Origin: Pseudomonadaceae bacterium
GTDB lineage: Bacteria; Pseudomonadota; Gammaproteobacteria; Pseudomonadales; Pseudomonadaceae
Direction of reading: 5' to 3'
Assembly: GCA_019745275.1 (NCBI GenBank)
Contig: JAIETJ010000087.1
Span: 1-56,297, forward strand
Length of the DNA: 56,297 bases
How positions within the stretch are numbered: position 1 is the first letter of the stretch; every line of letters starts with the position of its first letter. Under the pieces are notes generated by a model. That model had not been told where the DNA came from. It was given only the letters and a program-made list of their open reading frames with translations, and did no database searches. A program made the translations under genes and the position numbers. Of this stretch, positions 47,728 through 56,297 are shown one piece after another.

Positions 47728-48975
47728 ATGTTTAGACCTCTGTCTATCTTTATCGGCGCGCGCTACACGCGGGCCAAACGCCGTAATCATTTCGTTTCGT
47801 TTATTTCCCTGACCTCGATGATCGGCCTGGCACTGGGTGTGCTGGTGATGATTGTGGTGCTCTCGGTGATGAATGGTTTTGACCGCGAGATGCGCACCAA
47901 GGTGCTCGGCATGGTGCCGCATGCCACGATCGAGAGCTCGCAACCTATCGATAACTGGCAGAACCTTGCCGCGCCGATGCTTAAGCATCAGCAGGTATTG
48001 GCCGCCGCGCCTTTCGTGCAGATGCAGGGGTTGTTGACCCATAACGGCCAGGTGCAGAAAGTGCTGATCAATGGCATTGAGCCGGCGGCCGAACGTCAGG
48101 TGTCGATCATCGGCGAGTATATGCAAGAGGGGCGTTTGGAGGATTTGGCCGTCGGTGAATTTGGCATCATTATCGGTAATATTGCCGCCGCCAAACTCGG
48201 TGTTAGCGTCGGCGACAAAATCACCTTCGTCGCCCCAGAAGTTACCGTTACGCCGGCGGGCATGTTTCCGCGTCTTAAGCGCTTTACCGTAAAAGGTATT
48301 TTCCATGTGGGTGCGGGCGAGATAGATGGCTTTGTGGCCATGGCTAATCTGCAAGATTTAGCCCGTTTGCATCGTTGGAAACCAAACCAAGTGCAGGGCA
48401 TACGACTTAAATTTGACGATCTGTTTCAGGCGCCTAAGGTGGCTTGGCAGTTGGCGGCGCGCTTAAGCGATGACTTTTATGCGCGCGACTGGACTCGCAC
48501 CCAAGGCAATTTGTATCAGGCCATTCAGATGGAAAAAACCATGATTGGCTTGCTGTTGCTGCTGATCGTGGCCGTGGCGGCGTTCAACATTATTTCCACC
48601 CTGGTGATGGTGGTCACCGACAAGAAAGCCGATATCGCCATTTTGCGCACCTTGGGCGCTACCCCGGGACAGATCATGGCGATCTTTATGGTCCAGGGTA
48701 CGGTAATTGGGGTGGTTGGGACTCTGCTCGGGGCGCTGCTGGGCTGTTTAATTGCGGTGAATATCAGCAGTTGGATTGCCGTGGCTGAACGCCTCAGTGG
48801 GCATAAGATTCTCGATGCGGCGGTGTATTTTATCGACTACATCCCTTCGCAGTTACAACTCAATGACGTCCTTTTGGTCTGCTCGGCCGCCTTGCTGCTG
48901 AGCTTTCTCGCTACCTTGTATCCGGCTTGGCGTGCCTCGCGCACCCAACCTGCGGAGGCCTTGCGCTATGAATGA
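47728..48975 (+). CDS. lolC: Lipoprotein-releasing permease LolC
   Basis: LolC and LolE with the ATPase LolD extract lipoproteins from the inner membrane for transfer to LolA. The 415-residue protein has an N-terminal helix, a large periplasmic domain and three C-terminal membrane helices ([20 protein letters not shown]), ending [11 protein letters not shown]. It begins [20 protein letters not shown]. An ATG six bases upstream (47722) is a minor alternative. It overlaps lolD by 8 bases. Confidence 0.92.
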   Translation: MFRPLSIFIGARYTRAKRRNHFVSFISLTSMIGLALGVLVMIVVLSVMNGFDREMRTKVLGMVPHATIESSQPIDNWQNLAAPMLKHQQVLAAAPFVQMQGLLTHNGQVQKVLINGIEPAAERQVSIIGEYMQEGRLEDLAVGEFGIIIGNIAAAKLGVSVGDKITFVAPEVTVTPAGMFPRLKRFTVKGIFHVGAGEIDGFVAMANLQDLARLHRWKPNQVQGIRLKFDDLFQAPKVAWQLAARLSDDFYARDWTRTQGNLYQAIQMEKTMIGLLLLLIVAVAAFNIISTLVMVVTDKKADIAILRTLGATPGQIMAIFMVQGTVIGVVGTLLGALLGCLIAVNISSWIAVAERLSGHKILDAAVYFIDYIPSQLQLNDVLLVCSAALLLSFLATLYPAWRASRTQPAEALRYE

Positions 48976-49687
48976 TTCAGCACTGAATGCTCAGGCCGCA
49001 GCGGCCAATAAAACCGCGGTGCTTAGTTGCCGCAACCTGGGCAAGAGTTACGACGAAGGCCCAGAGGCCGTGGTGGTGTTGGCTGACCTGCAATTGGAGT
49101 TGTTTCCCGGTGAGCGGGTGGCCATTGTCGGCAGTTCCGGCTCGGGTAAAAGTACCTTACTGAATATGCTCGGTGGTTTGGATACCCCGAGCAGCGGCAG
49201 CGTGTGGTTGGCGGGCGAGGAACTGTCGGCGCTCAACGAGAAACAGCGTGGCTTGTTGCGTAATCGTGCCTTGGGTTTCGTCTATCAGTTTCACCATTTG
49301 CTGGCCGAATTTACTGCGCTGGAAAACGTTTGCATGCCACTGCTGATCGGTAAAATGCCGATCCCCGAGGCTCGCCAACGGGCGATCGCCTTACTTACGC
49401 GAGTAGGGCTGAACCATCGGCTGGAGCACAAGCCGGCCGAGCTTTCTGGTGGCGAGCGCCAGCGCGTGGCGATTGCACGCGCCTTGGTTAATCAGCCGGG
49501 GCTGGTGATGCTTGATGAGCCGACCGGCAACCTCGATCACCACACCGCTCAAGGCATTCAAGACTTGATGCTGGAGCTGAGTACCTCATCGCAAACCGCC
49601 TTTTTGGTGGTGACCCACGACATGCAGTTGGCCCGGCAGATGGATCGCGTGCTGCGTTTAGAAGACGGCCGGTTGGTGGCTGCCTAA
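48968..49687 (+). CDS. lolD: Lipoprotein-releasing ABC ATPase LolD
   Basis: The 239-residue ATPase has Walker [10 protein letters not shown] at 55-63, the signature [15 protein letters not shown] and Walker [14 protein letters not shown], plus the family-typical [15 protein letters not shown]. It hydrolyses ATP to drive the LolCE release of lipoproteins. Its ATG overlaps lolC and it lies 1 base before lolE. Confidence 0.95.
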   Translation: MNDSALNAQAAAANKTAVLSCRNLGKSYDEGPEAVVVLADLQLELFPGERVAIVGSSGSGKSTLLNMLGGLDTPSSGSVWLAGEELSALNEKQRGLLRNRALGFVYQFHHLLAEFTALENVCMPLLIGKMPIPEARQRAIALLTRVGLNHRLEHKPAELSGGERQRVAIARALVNQPGLVMLDEPTGNLDHHTAQGIQDLMLELSTSSQTAFLVVTHDMQLARQMDRVLRLEDGRLVAA

Positions 49688-49688
49688 T

Positions 49689-50933
49689 ATGTTTCGGCCT
49701 CTAAGTCTGTTCATCGGCCTGCGCTATACCCGCGCCAAGCGCCGCAATCACTATATTTCGTTTATTTCGATGACATCGATGATCGGCTTGGCGCTCGGCG
49801 TGCTGGCGATGATTGTGGTGTTGTCGGTGATGAACGGCTTTCAAAAAGAAATGAGTTCACGGGTTTTGGGTATGGTGCCGCACGCGGCCATCCACGCCAG
49901 CGCCCCCTTGGACGACTGGCGACCCTTGGCTGCCGCCGCCATGCGCAATCCGCAGGTGGTGGCGGTAGCGCCGTTCAGTGAACTGGAAGGCATGCTTTCC
50001 TATAAAGGCGTGATGCAGCCGATTCAGATCAGCGGGATTGATCCGGAGCAGGAGCCGAAGGTGTCGATTATCGGCGCGCACATGACCCAAGGGCAGCTGA
50101 CTGATCTTAAACCCGGTGAGTTCGGGGTGATTGTTGGCGACATCACCGCACGCCGCTTTCGTTTGGCTGTGGGCGACAAGCTGACCCTGATTATTCCCGA
50201 GCGCAGTTCGGTGGCGGGAGGCATTACCCCGCGTTTGCAGCGTTTGAACGTGGTCGGGGTATTTAAAGTCGGTGCCGAACTGGACGGCACCCAAGCGCTG
50301 ATTAGTTTGGCGGATGCCGCGCAGATTCAGCACTGGCAGCCCAATCAGGTGCAGAGCGTGCGTTTAGCCCTGCACGATCTGTATCAGGCGCCGCAGGTCT
50401 CGGCTGCGGTGGCCGGTCAGTTGGGGGCCGACTATCAGGCCGCCGACTGGACCCAGACGCAGGGCGGCTTGTTTGCAGCCATGAAGATGGAGAAAACCAT
50501 GATTGGCTTGTTGCTCCTGCTGATAGTCGCGGTGGCCGCCTTTAATATCATTGCCACCCTGATTATGGTGGTCGCCGACAAGGGGGCGGACATTGCGATA
50601 CTGCGCACCTTAGGCGCGACCCCTCGGCAGATCATGCAAATATTTATGGTTCAGGGCACCCTGATCGGCTTGGTCGGCACCAGCATTGGTGCGGTATTAG
50701 GTGTGTTGGCGGCGTTAAATGTCAGTGAATTGGTCGGCTGGCTCGAACGTCTCAGCGGTCAGCATGTGTTCAGTTCGGATGTGTACTTCATCAACAATCT
50801 ACCGTCTGACCTCCACGCCTTTGATGTGCTGCTGGTCTGCACCGCAGGCTTTGGCCTGAGTTTCTTGGCTACCCTGTACCCGTCGTGGCGTGCTGCGCAG
50901 ATCCAGCCGGCCGAGGCACTGCGTTACGAGTAG
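49689..50933 (+). CDS. lolE: Lipoprotein-releasing permease LolE
   Basis: The 414-residue protein is very like LolC: N-terminal [20 protein letters not shown], a periplasmic domain and the C-terminal helices [20 protein letters not shown], ending [11 protein letters not shown]. The two similar permease genes flanking lolD are a typical LolCDE arrangement. A strong terminator follows. Confidence 0.92.
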   Translation: MFRPLSLFIGLRYTRAKRRNHYISFISMTSMIGLALGVLAMIVVLSVMNGFQKEMSSRVLGMVPHAAIHASAPLDDWRPLAAAAMRNPQVVAVAPFSELEGMLSYKGVMQPIQISGIDPEQEPKVSIIGAHMTQGQLTDLKPGEFGVIVGDITARRFRLAVGDKLTLIIPERSSVAGGITPRLQRLNVVGVFKVGAELDGTQALISLADAAQIQHWQPNQVQSVRLALHDLYQAPQVSAAVAGQLGADYQAADWTQTQGGLFAAMKMEKTMIGLLLLLIVAVAAFNIIATLIMVVADKGADIAILRTLGATPRQIMQIFMVQGTLIGLVGTSIGAVLGVLAALNVSELVGWLERLSGQHVFSSDVYFINNLPSDLHAFDVLLVCTAGFGLSFLATLYPSWRAAQIQPAEALRYE

Positions 50934-50948
50934 TGGTTTGCTGTCGGT

Positions 50949-50988
50949 AAAAAGCCGCCATTTAGTTGCTCTGAATGGCGGCTTTTTT
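50949..50988. terminator. Intrinsic terminator after lolE
   Basis: AAAAAGCCGCCATT pairs perfectly with AATGGCGGCTTTTT around an eleven-base loop, giving a T run. It also serves the convergent DUF2062 gene, which ends at 50991. Confidence 0.9.
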
Positions 50989-50990
50989 AT

Positions 50991-51518
50991 TTACCTCTGT
51001 TTGGCGCGGCGGGCTTGCAGGCGCTTATGCCATGCGTGTCGCACGTGTAAGTGCCAGAACACGTTGGTTAGGCCGTAACCGGCGAGCGCGGCAATCACGC
51101 CGGTGACCAGTGAGCCGAGTAAAAATGGCTGCCAGCGCACACTCAGTTCAGTGCTGAGCCAGGCGAAGGTCAAATCGGCGGGCAGGCTGATGGGCTGAGT
51201 CTGTAATAGCCAGCAGCCGATGCTGTAAGTGACATAAAAAATCGGCGGCATGGTAATGGGGTTGGTCAGCCAAACCAAGCCGACAGAAATGGGTAAATTA
51301 GCCCGAAAAATCACCGCTAAGCTGGCGCCCAAGAGCATTTGCATTGGCATTGGCACAAAGGCTGCGAATAAGCCCATGGCCATCGCACGGGACACCGAGC
51401 GGCGATTGAGATGCCAAAGGTTGGGTTCGTGCAGCAGTTTGCCGAGAAAGCGCAACGAACGATGGTTCTTGAGCAATTCGGGGTCTGGCATATAACGCTT
51501 AAATAGTCGGCGCGGCAT
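50991..51518 (-). CDS. DUF2062-domain membrane protein
   Basis: The 175-residue protein has a basic N-terminus (MPRRLFKRYMPDPELLKNHR) and three or four hydrophobic segments (AMAMGLFAAFVPMPMQMLLG; VGLVWLTNPITMPPIFYVTY) of the DUF2062 family. Its function is not known. The ATG at 51518 has GAGAG upstream and fits homologues better than the extension to 51551. It diverges from comEC. Confidence 0.82.
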   Translation of the reverse strand: MPRRLFKRYMPDPELLKNHRSLRFLGKLLHEPNLWHLNRRSVSRAMAMGLFAAFVPMPMQMLLGASLAVIFRANLPISVGLVWLTNPITMPPIFYVTYSIGCWLLQTQPISLPADLTFAWLSTELSVRWQPFLLGSLVTGVIAALAGYGLTNVFWHLHVRHAWHKRLQARRAKQR

Positions 51519-51674
51519 ATGGGCTCTCGGGCTGGGCATAAGCTTGGGCATTATGCCCAGCTTTTCAGCACTGCCGTGCGGGCACTTTGTGACAAGGCTT
51601 GAACGCGCGCAGACGAGTCGCGTTGAGCCGCTATGCTGAGGCAGAACAAGTCTGCTGCTAAGGAGTGGCTGGTT

Positions 51675-53897
51675 ATGCGCGCAGGGATGCTGGCGCTGGT
51701 GTTGGGGCTGTTGGCTCTGGGTTGCTTACCTGTTTTGCCCGCGCCTTGGTGCTTGTTGTTATTAGCCCTAGTCGGCGCTGCCTTGCTGTCGACACGGGCG
51801 TATCCGCTGGCATTTTTTCTGTTTGGTTTGAGCTGGGCCTGTACCTCGGCGCAGATGGCTTTGGACGACCGTTTGGCCGCGCAGCTTGATAATCGCACCT
51901 TGTGGCTAGAAGGGCAGGTGGTCGGCTTGCCAGAGTTGCGCGATGGGGTGCTGCGTTTTCAACTGGCTCATGCGCAATCGTCGCGTGCTCAGTTACCGAC
52001 GCTGATGCGTTTGTCTTGGCGTGATGGCCCTGCGCTGCTGGCCGGCGAACACTGGCGGTTAGCCGTGCAGCTGCGCAGCCCGCTGGGTTCGGCGAACCCG
52101 CGGGTGTTTGATTATGAGGCGTGGTTGCTGGCTCAGCGCATCGGTGCGCTGGGTAGCGTCAAGGCCGGTAAGCGTCTCCAGCCTGCGGCAGGGCTAAGCG
52201 CGTGGCGTGATCAATTGCGTCAGCGCTTGCTGAGAGTAGATGCCTTTGGCCGTGAGGGCGCGCTGGCGGCCTTGGTGTTGGGCGATGGCTCCGGGCTGTC
52301 GCGACAAGACTGGCAACTGTTGCAAACCACCGGCACGGTGCATCTTTTGGTTATTTCCGGTCAGCAAATCGCCCTGCTGGCTGGGCTGGTATATGCCTTG
52401 GTGGTCGGCTTGGCGCGCCGCGGCTGGTGGCCGCGGCGCTGGCCTTGGTTGCCTTGTGCCTGCGTGGCGGCGTTTGCGGTGGCCTTGGCCTATGGGCTGC
52501 TGGCCGGCTTTGATGTGCCGGTGCAACGGGCCTGTGTGATGGTTGGCCTGGTGTTGCTGTGGCGGTTACGGTTCGCTCATTTGGGTGTTGGCTTGCCGTT
52601 GTTGCTGGCATTGAATGGGTTGTTGCTAGCCGAACCACTGGCCAGTTTGCAGGCCGGGTTTTGGCTGTCGTTTGCCGCTGTGGGCATACTCGCGCTGGTA
52701 TTTGCTGGGCGCCTCGGTGCTTGGTCGTGGTGGCTGGCGTGGTGGCGGGCGCAGTGGAGCATGGCGCTGGGCTTATTGCCGCTGCTGCTGGCGTTAGCGT
52801 TGCCGATCAGCCGCAGCAGTCCGCTGGCCAATCTGCTGGCAGTGCCTTGGCTAGAATTGCTGGTCACGCCCTTGGCGTTGTTGGGTACCTTACTACTGCC
52901 TATCCCTTGGTTGGGCGAGGGCTGTTTGTGGCTAGCCGGTGGCTTGTTGCAATTGTTGTTTCTGACTCTTGGGCAGATTGCCGGCTGGTTACCTGCATGG
53001 CTGCCCACGGCAGTACCGCTATGGGCATGGTTGCTGGGCATGGTTGGCGCGTTAACAGTGCTACTGCCCGCAGGGGTGCCGTGGCGGGGCTTAGGTATAT
53101 TGCTGATGCTGCCACTGTTTTATCCACCGCTGAGTGTGCCCGCCAAGGGTGAGGCGCACGTTTGGCAGTGGGACGTTGGTCAGGGTTTGTCGGTGCTGGT
53201 GCGCACCCAGAACCATAACCTGTTGTATGACGCTGGGCCCAAACATGCGGATTTTGATTTGGGTGAGCGTATCGTGCTGCCAGCACTGCGCGGTTTGGGG
53301 GTGAATAAACTGGACCTTATGCTGCTCAGTCATGCCGATATGGATCACTCTGGTGGCGCCTTGGCACTGGCGCGCGGTTTGCCGATTGCACAGGTGTTAA
53401 GTGGTGAGGCGGCTGAATTGCCTGACTCTTTAACTGCCCAGCCCTGCATCGATGGTGCGCATTGGCAGTGGGATGGGGTGAGTTTTAGTACCTGGCGTTG
53501 GCAAGCAGCGCCTGCAGGCAATCCTTCTTCTTGCGTGCTGCTGGTCGAGGCACAAAGCGGTGAACGACTCTTATTGACCGGCGATATAGAAAAGGGCGCC
53601 GAGCGGGCGCTGCTAGAGCGTGTCGCTGATCTGCGCGCGGACTGGCTGCAGGCGCCCCATCACGGCAGCCTAAGTTCTTCGTCGATGGTGTTTTTACGCG
53701 CCGTTGCGCCGCGCGCCGTGCTAATTTCGCGCGGCCGGCACAATGCTTATGGCCATCCGCACCCCCGCGTATTGGCACGTTATCAGGCCTTAGGCGTGCA
53801 GGTTTACGATAACGTGCCCAGCGGCGCCTTGCGTATTCAACTCGGTCGCCATGAGCCGGCGCAGGGCTGGCGTGAGCAGCGTCGCTTTTGGCGATAA
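51675..53897 (+). CDS. comEC: ComEC/Rec2-type DNA uptake channel
   Basis: ComEC brings single-stranded DNA across the inner membrane during natural transformation. The 740-residue protein has N-terminal membrane helices, the OB-like DUF4131 region, the competence domain with HLLVISGQQIALLAGLVYAL around 223-242, many membrane helices and a C-terminal metallo-beta-lactamase domain with HADMDHSGGALALARG. Together these suggest an intact channel. The ATG 51675 has AAGGAG upstream. The gene stands between DUF2062 and exbB, as in PAO1. Confidence 0.9.
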   Translation: MRAGMLALVLGLLALGCLPVLPAPWCLLLLALVGAALLSTRAYPLAFFLFGLSWACTSAQMALDDRLAAQLDNRTLWLEGQVVGLPELRDGVLRFQLAHAQSSRAQLPTLMRLSWRDGPALLAGEHWRLAVQLRSPLGSANPRVFDYEAWLLAQRIGALGSVKAGKRLQPAAGLSAWRDQLRQRLLRVDAFGREGALAALVLGDGSGLSRQDWQLLQTTGTVHLLVISGQQIALLAGLVYALVVGLARRGWWPRRWPWLPCACVAAFAVALAYGLLAGFDVPVQRACVMVGLVLLWRLRFAHLGVGLPLLLALNGLLLAEPLASLQAGFWLSFAAVGILALVFAGRLGAWSWWLAWWRAQWSMALGLLPLLLALALPISRSSPLANLLAVPWLELLVTPLALLGTLLLPIPWLGEGCLWLAGGLLQLLFLTLGQIAGWLPAWLPTAVPLWAWLLGMVGALTVLLPAGVPWRGLGILLMLPLFYPPLSVPAKGEAHVWQWDVGQGLSVLVRTQNHNLLYDAGPKHADFDLGERIVLPALRGLGVNKLDLMLLSHADMDHSGGALALARGLPIAQVLSGEAAELPDSLTAQPCIDGAHWQWDGVSFSTWRWQAAPAGNPSSCVLLVEAQSGERLLLTGDIEKGAERALLERVADLRADWLQAPHHGSLSSSSMVFLRAVAPRAVLISRGRHNAYGHPHPRVLARYQALGVQVYDNVPSGALRIQLGRHEPAQGWREQRRFWR

Positions 53898-53993
53898 AAG
53901 TGCGCACCGCAGCGGTCCGCGTGCAGGCGACTGTATGCCCAGGCCGTTGGGCCTATGTTAAGGTGTGGCCACTTTTATTGGGGGGTGGTTTAC

Positions 53994-54629
53994 GTGTGGG
54001 AATTAGTTAAGGCCGGTGGCTGGATGATGCTGCCAATTATTTTGAGTTCGATCGTTGCCACCGCCATCGTCGCTGAGCGCTTATGGACTTTGCGCGTCAG
54101 TCGCGTGTCACCGCCGCATTTGCTCGGACAGGTGTGGCGTTGGATCAAAGAGAAAAAGCTTAACCCGCAAAAACTGAAAGAGTTGCGCGCCTCATCCCCC
54201 TTGGGTGAAGTTCTGGCCGCCGGCTTGGCCAATTCCAAGCATGGTCGCGAGATCATGAAAGAGTGCATCGAAGAGGCCGCCAGCCGGGTTATTCACGAGC
54301 TTGAGCGCTACCTCAATGCCCTTGGTTCGATCGCCGCCATGGCGCCATTATTAGGTCTGCTCGGCACCGTATTTGGCATGATCCAGATATTCAGTGGTTT
54401 TATGGACACTGGGATGACCAATACCGCTTCACTGGCCGGCGGGATCGGCAAGGCGTTGATTACCACGGCCGCCGGTTTGATGGTGGCGATCCCTGCGGTG
54501 TTCTTCCATCGTTACTTACTGCGACGGGTCGATGAGTTAGTGGTGGCGATGGAGCAAGAGGCGATCAAGCTGGTTGAAGTGGTGCAGGGCGACCGCGAGG
54601 TGGATTTCAAAGAGGAAGCTAAAGCGTGA
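53994..54629 (+). CDS. exbB: ExbB/TolQ-family proton channel protein
   Basis: The 211-residue inner-membrane protein has three hydrophobic helices, with APLLGLLGTVFGMIQIFSGF typical of MotA/TolQ/ExbB channels. With the ExbD-like protein it couples proton flow to an outer-membrane or envelope task. The GTG at 53994 has GGGGGTGG upstream. It overlaps exbD by 4 bases and precedes lpxK, the same order as in PAO1. Confidence 0.88.
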   Translation: MWELVKAGGWMMLPIILSSIVATAIVAERLWTLRVSRVSPPHLLGQVWRWIKEKKLNPQKLKELRASSPLGEVLAAGLANSKHGREIMKECIEEAASRVIHELERYLNALGSIAAMAPLLGLLGTVFGMIQIFSGFMDTGMTNTASLAGGIGKALITTAAGLMVAIPAVFFHRYLLRRVDELVVAMEQEAIKLVEVVQGDREVDFKEEAKA

Positions 54630-55066
54630 AATTTCGCCGCAAAGCGGGCGGTGCGGCTCGCGAAGAAGTCACTCTTAACCTCACCTCATTGATTGACGTG
54701 ATCTTCGTGCTGCTGCTGTTTTTTGTGGTGACCACCACCTTTAGTCGCCCCAATCAGTTGAAAATTGAACTGCCAGAAGCCGCCAGTGGAGCGCCGCCGA
54801 CGCAGACCGAGTTGAAACAACTGGAAATCAGTATCGGTGCTGACGGGCAGTACGAAGTGAATACCCAGAGTCTGCAGGTGAGTGATCTGGCCAGCCTGAT
54901 GACGGCCTTGCAGCGCGAGTCTGAGGGCGATAACAGCTTGCCGCTGACCATCAGCGCCGATGCGAAAACCCCGCATCAAGCGTTTGTTACTGCCATGGAT
55001 GCAGCCGCTAAACTGGGTTTTGCCCATCTGCGCATCACCACCGTCGAGGCCAAGGCGGCGCCTTGA
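54626..55066 (+). CDS. exbD: ExbD/TolR-family protein
   Basis: The 146-residue protein has one N-terminal membrane helix, where [20 protein letters not shown] carries the channel aspartate, and a periplasmic domain. GTGA overlaps the exbB stop. Its stop shares one base with the lpxK ATG. Confidence 0.88.
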   Translation: MKFRRKAGGAAREEVTLNLTSLIDVIFVLLLFFVVTTTFSRPNQLKIELPEAASGAPPTQTELKQLEISIGADGQYEVNTQSLQVSDLASLMTALQRESEGDNSLPLTISADAKTPHQAFVTAMDAAAKLGFAHLRITTVEAKAAP

Positions 55067-56070
55067 TGAGTGTTACCGATCGTTTACTCAGTGCTTGGTA
55101 TCAAGGGCACCCGGTGCTGTTATTACTGCGCCCACTGGAGTGGTTGTACCGCTCCGTGGTTCAGCGCAAGCGGGCGGACTTCGTCGCCGGTCGGGGTAGC
55201 ATTTATCGCGCCCCGGTGCCGGTCGTTGTTGTGGGTAATATCACCGTCGGCGGCACCGGCAAAACCCCGTTAATTTTGTATTTGATTGAGCACTGCCGCG
55301 CCCGTGGTCTGAGCGTTGCCGTGGTCAGTCGTGGCTATGGCGCTAAGCCGCCGAGCTGGCCGTGGCGGGTCACGGCCGAACAGTCGGCCGTGCAAGCCGG
55401 TGATGAACCCTTGTTGATTGTGCAGCGCAGTGGCGTGGCAATGATGATCGATCCCGATCGCGCGCGCGGGGTACAGGCGCTGCTGAAAATTGCCCACTTC
55501 GATCTGATTTTATCCGATGACGGTTTGCAGCATTACCGCCTCGCCCGTGATCTGGAGTTGGTCCTGATCGACGCCGCTCGTGGGCTGGGCAACTGCCGTT
55601 GCCTGCCGGCGGGTCCTTTGCGTGAACCGCAGGAGCGCCTGCGGAGTGTCGATGCGCTGCTGTACAACGGCGCTGTCGCTGACAGCAGCGACGGTTTTGC
55701 TTTTAACCTGCAACCCACGACCTTGGTCAATTTGCTGACAGGCGAGCGCCGAGCGCTCAGCGCCTTCGCCCCAGGGCAGGCCATGCATGCGGTCGCGGGT
55801 ATCGGTAATCCGCAGCGTTTCTTCAATACGCTCGAGGCGCTACACTGGCGGCCGATCAAACATGCCTTTGCCGACCATGCCCAGTACAGCGCTGCACAAC
55901 TGACATTTAGTCCGACGCTGCCGGTGCTGATGACGGAAAAAGATGCGGTCAAGTGCCGTGCTTTTGCCCAGTCGCACTGGTGGTATTTGGCGGTGGATGC
56001 GCGCCCCTCGGCGGCCTTTAGTCTGTGGCTGGATCAACAGCTCGACCGTCTGCTGGCTGTGCCGCGCTAA
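55066..56070 (+). CDS. lpxK: Tetraacyldisaccharide 4'-kinase LpxK
   Basis: LpxK phosphorylates the 4' position of the lipid A precursor at the inner membrane. The 334-residue protein has an N-terminal membrane-associated helix and P-loop [12 protein letters not shown] at about 58-69, followed by [13 protein letters not shown] and MTEKDAVKC. The ATG shares a base with the exbD TGA, so it is in the same operon. Confidence 0.95.
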   Translation: MSVTDRLLSAWYQGHPVLLLLRPLEWLYRSVVQRKRADFVAGRGSIYRAPVPVVVVGNITVGGTGKTPLILYLIEHCRARGLSVAVVSRGYGAKPPSWPWRVTAEQSAVQAGDEPLLIVQRSGVAMMIDPDRARGVQALLKIAHFDLILSDDGLQHYRLARDLELVLIDAARGLGNCRCLPAGPLREPQERLRSVDALLYNGAVADSSDGFAFNLQPTTLVNLLTGERRALSAFAPGQAMHAVAGIGNPQRFFNTLEALHWRPIKHAFADHAQYSAAQLTFSPTLPVLMTEKDAVKCRAFAQSHWWYLAVDARPSAAFSLWLDQQLDRLLAVPR

Positions 56071-56137
56071 CCGCTGCTGTGGCTGCTGCTCTAAGCTATA
56101 CCGGTCACGTCGTTTTAACCTTTTTTCAGGAGTTCCC

Positions 56138-56297
56138 ATGGACCCGAAACTGCTCGATATTCTCGCCTGCCCATTGTGCAAAGGTCCGCTGCATCTGACG
56201 GCGGATAAGTCAGAGTTGATTTGCAAGGCCGACGCCTTGGCGTTCCCAGTGCGCGACGGGATTCCGGTGATGTTGGAAACCGAAGCGCGGACCTTAT
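56138..56297 (+). CDS. Trm112-family protein, start only (runs off the window)
   Basis: An open frame starts at the ATG 56138 with CAGGAG 5 bases upstream: [20 protein letters not shown]. Cys11 and Cys14 form the CPxC zinc-like motif of Trm112/YcaR proteins (about 60 residues). About 53 residues lie in the window. Its place after lpxK is conserved in Pseudomonas, where kdsB usually follows. Confidence 0.88.
   Translation, partial: MDPKLLDILACPLCKGPLHLTADKSELICKADALAFPVRDGIPVMLETEARTL

Overview
The window is chromosomal DNA from a gammaproteobacterium of the Pseudomonas lineage. Several things point there. Gene order matches Pseudomonas blocks (mfd–gap; surE–pcm–nlpD–rpoS–rsmZ–fdxA–mutS–pncC–recA–recX; erdR–dgkA; finR–fpr; aroP–nqrA-F–apbE–nqrM–sthA–glpQ; lolCDE–comEC–exbBD–lpxK). 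The proteins read very like Pseudomonas homologues, a GacA-type upstream site precedes an RsmZ-type small RNA, and there is a REP pair of Pseudomonas style. I would not name a species. Base composition looks lower in G+C than P. aeruginosa. Nearly all DNA is coding; I see no prophage, transposase, CRISPR array, tRNA or rRNA.

Layout. 1–2917: the 5' part of mfd (minus strand) diverges from an N-terminally extended GAPDH gene. 3185–13819: a housekeeping and stress block, ispF–truD–surE–pcm–nlpD–rpoS with overlapping genes, then the rsmZ riboregulator, fdxA, mutS, pncC, recA with a LexA box, and recX. 13961–21747: a LOG-family protein, a beta-CASP metallo-beta-lactamase, a divergent phosphoketolase-family enzyme, a small ribbon-helix-helix-like protein, a small exported protein, a DTW-domain tRNA modification enzyme and a class I methyltransferase. 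21841–27455: a DMT exporter, erdR, dgkA, finR/fpr, a VOC/ABM divergent pair and trmO. 27526–33840: a compact import and hydrolysis operon (binding protein, alkaline-phosphatase-superfamily phosphodiesterase, two permeases, ATPase, HAD phosphatase) with a divergent GntR/UTRA regulator and two matching operator-like sites. 33846–37305: a GFA protein, M18 aminopeptidase and AroP-type permease. 37491–46103: the whole Na+-pumping NADH:quinone reductase operon with its FMN transferase and NqrM, followed by the soluble transhydrogenase. 46158–56297: glpQ-type phosphodiesterase, an interrupted PilZ protein, LolCDE, DUF2062, ComEC, ExbB/ExbD, LpxK and the start of a Trm112-like protein.

The most interesting region is 27.5–33.8 kb. 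It looks like a GntR/UTRA-controlled system that imports an organophosphorus compound and processes it inside the cell in two steps (phosphodiesterase, then HAD phosphatase). Its substrate is not evident from sequence. Other points of interest are the altered active site of the phosphoketolase-like enzyme, the PilZ domain with a long helical insertion, several unexplained perfect inverted repeats, and an unusual junction: about 33 kb of rpoS/recA-region and other genes lies between gap and aroP, which are adjacent in P. aeruginosa PAO1 as I recall it.
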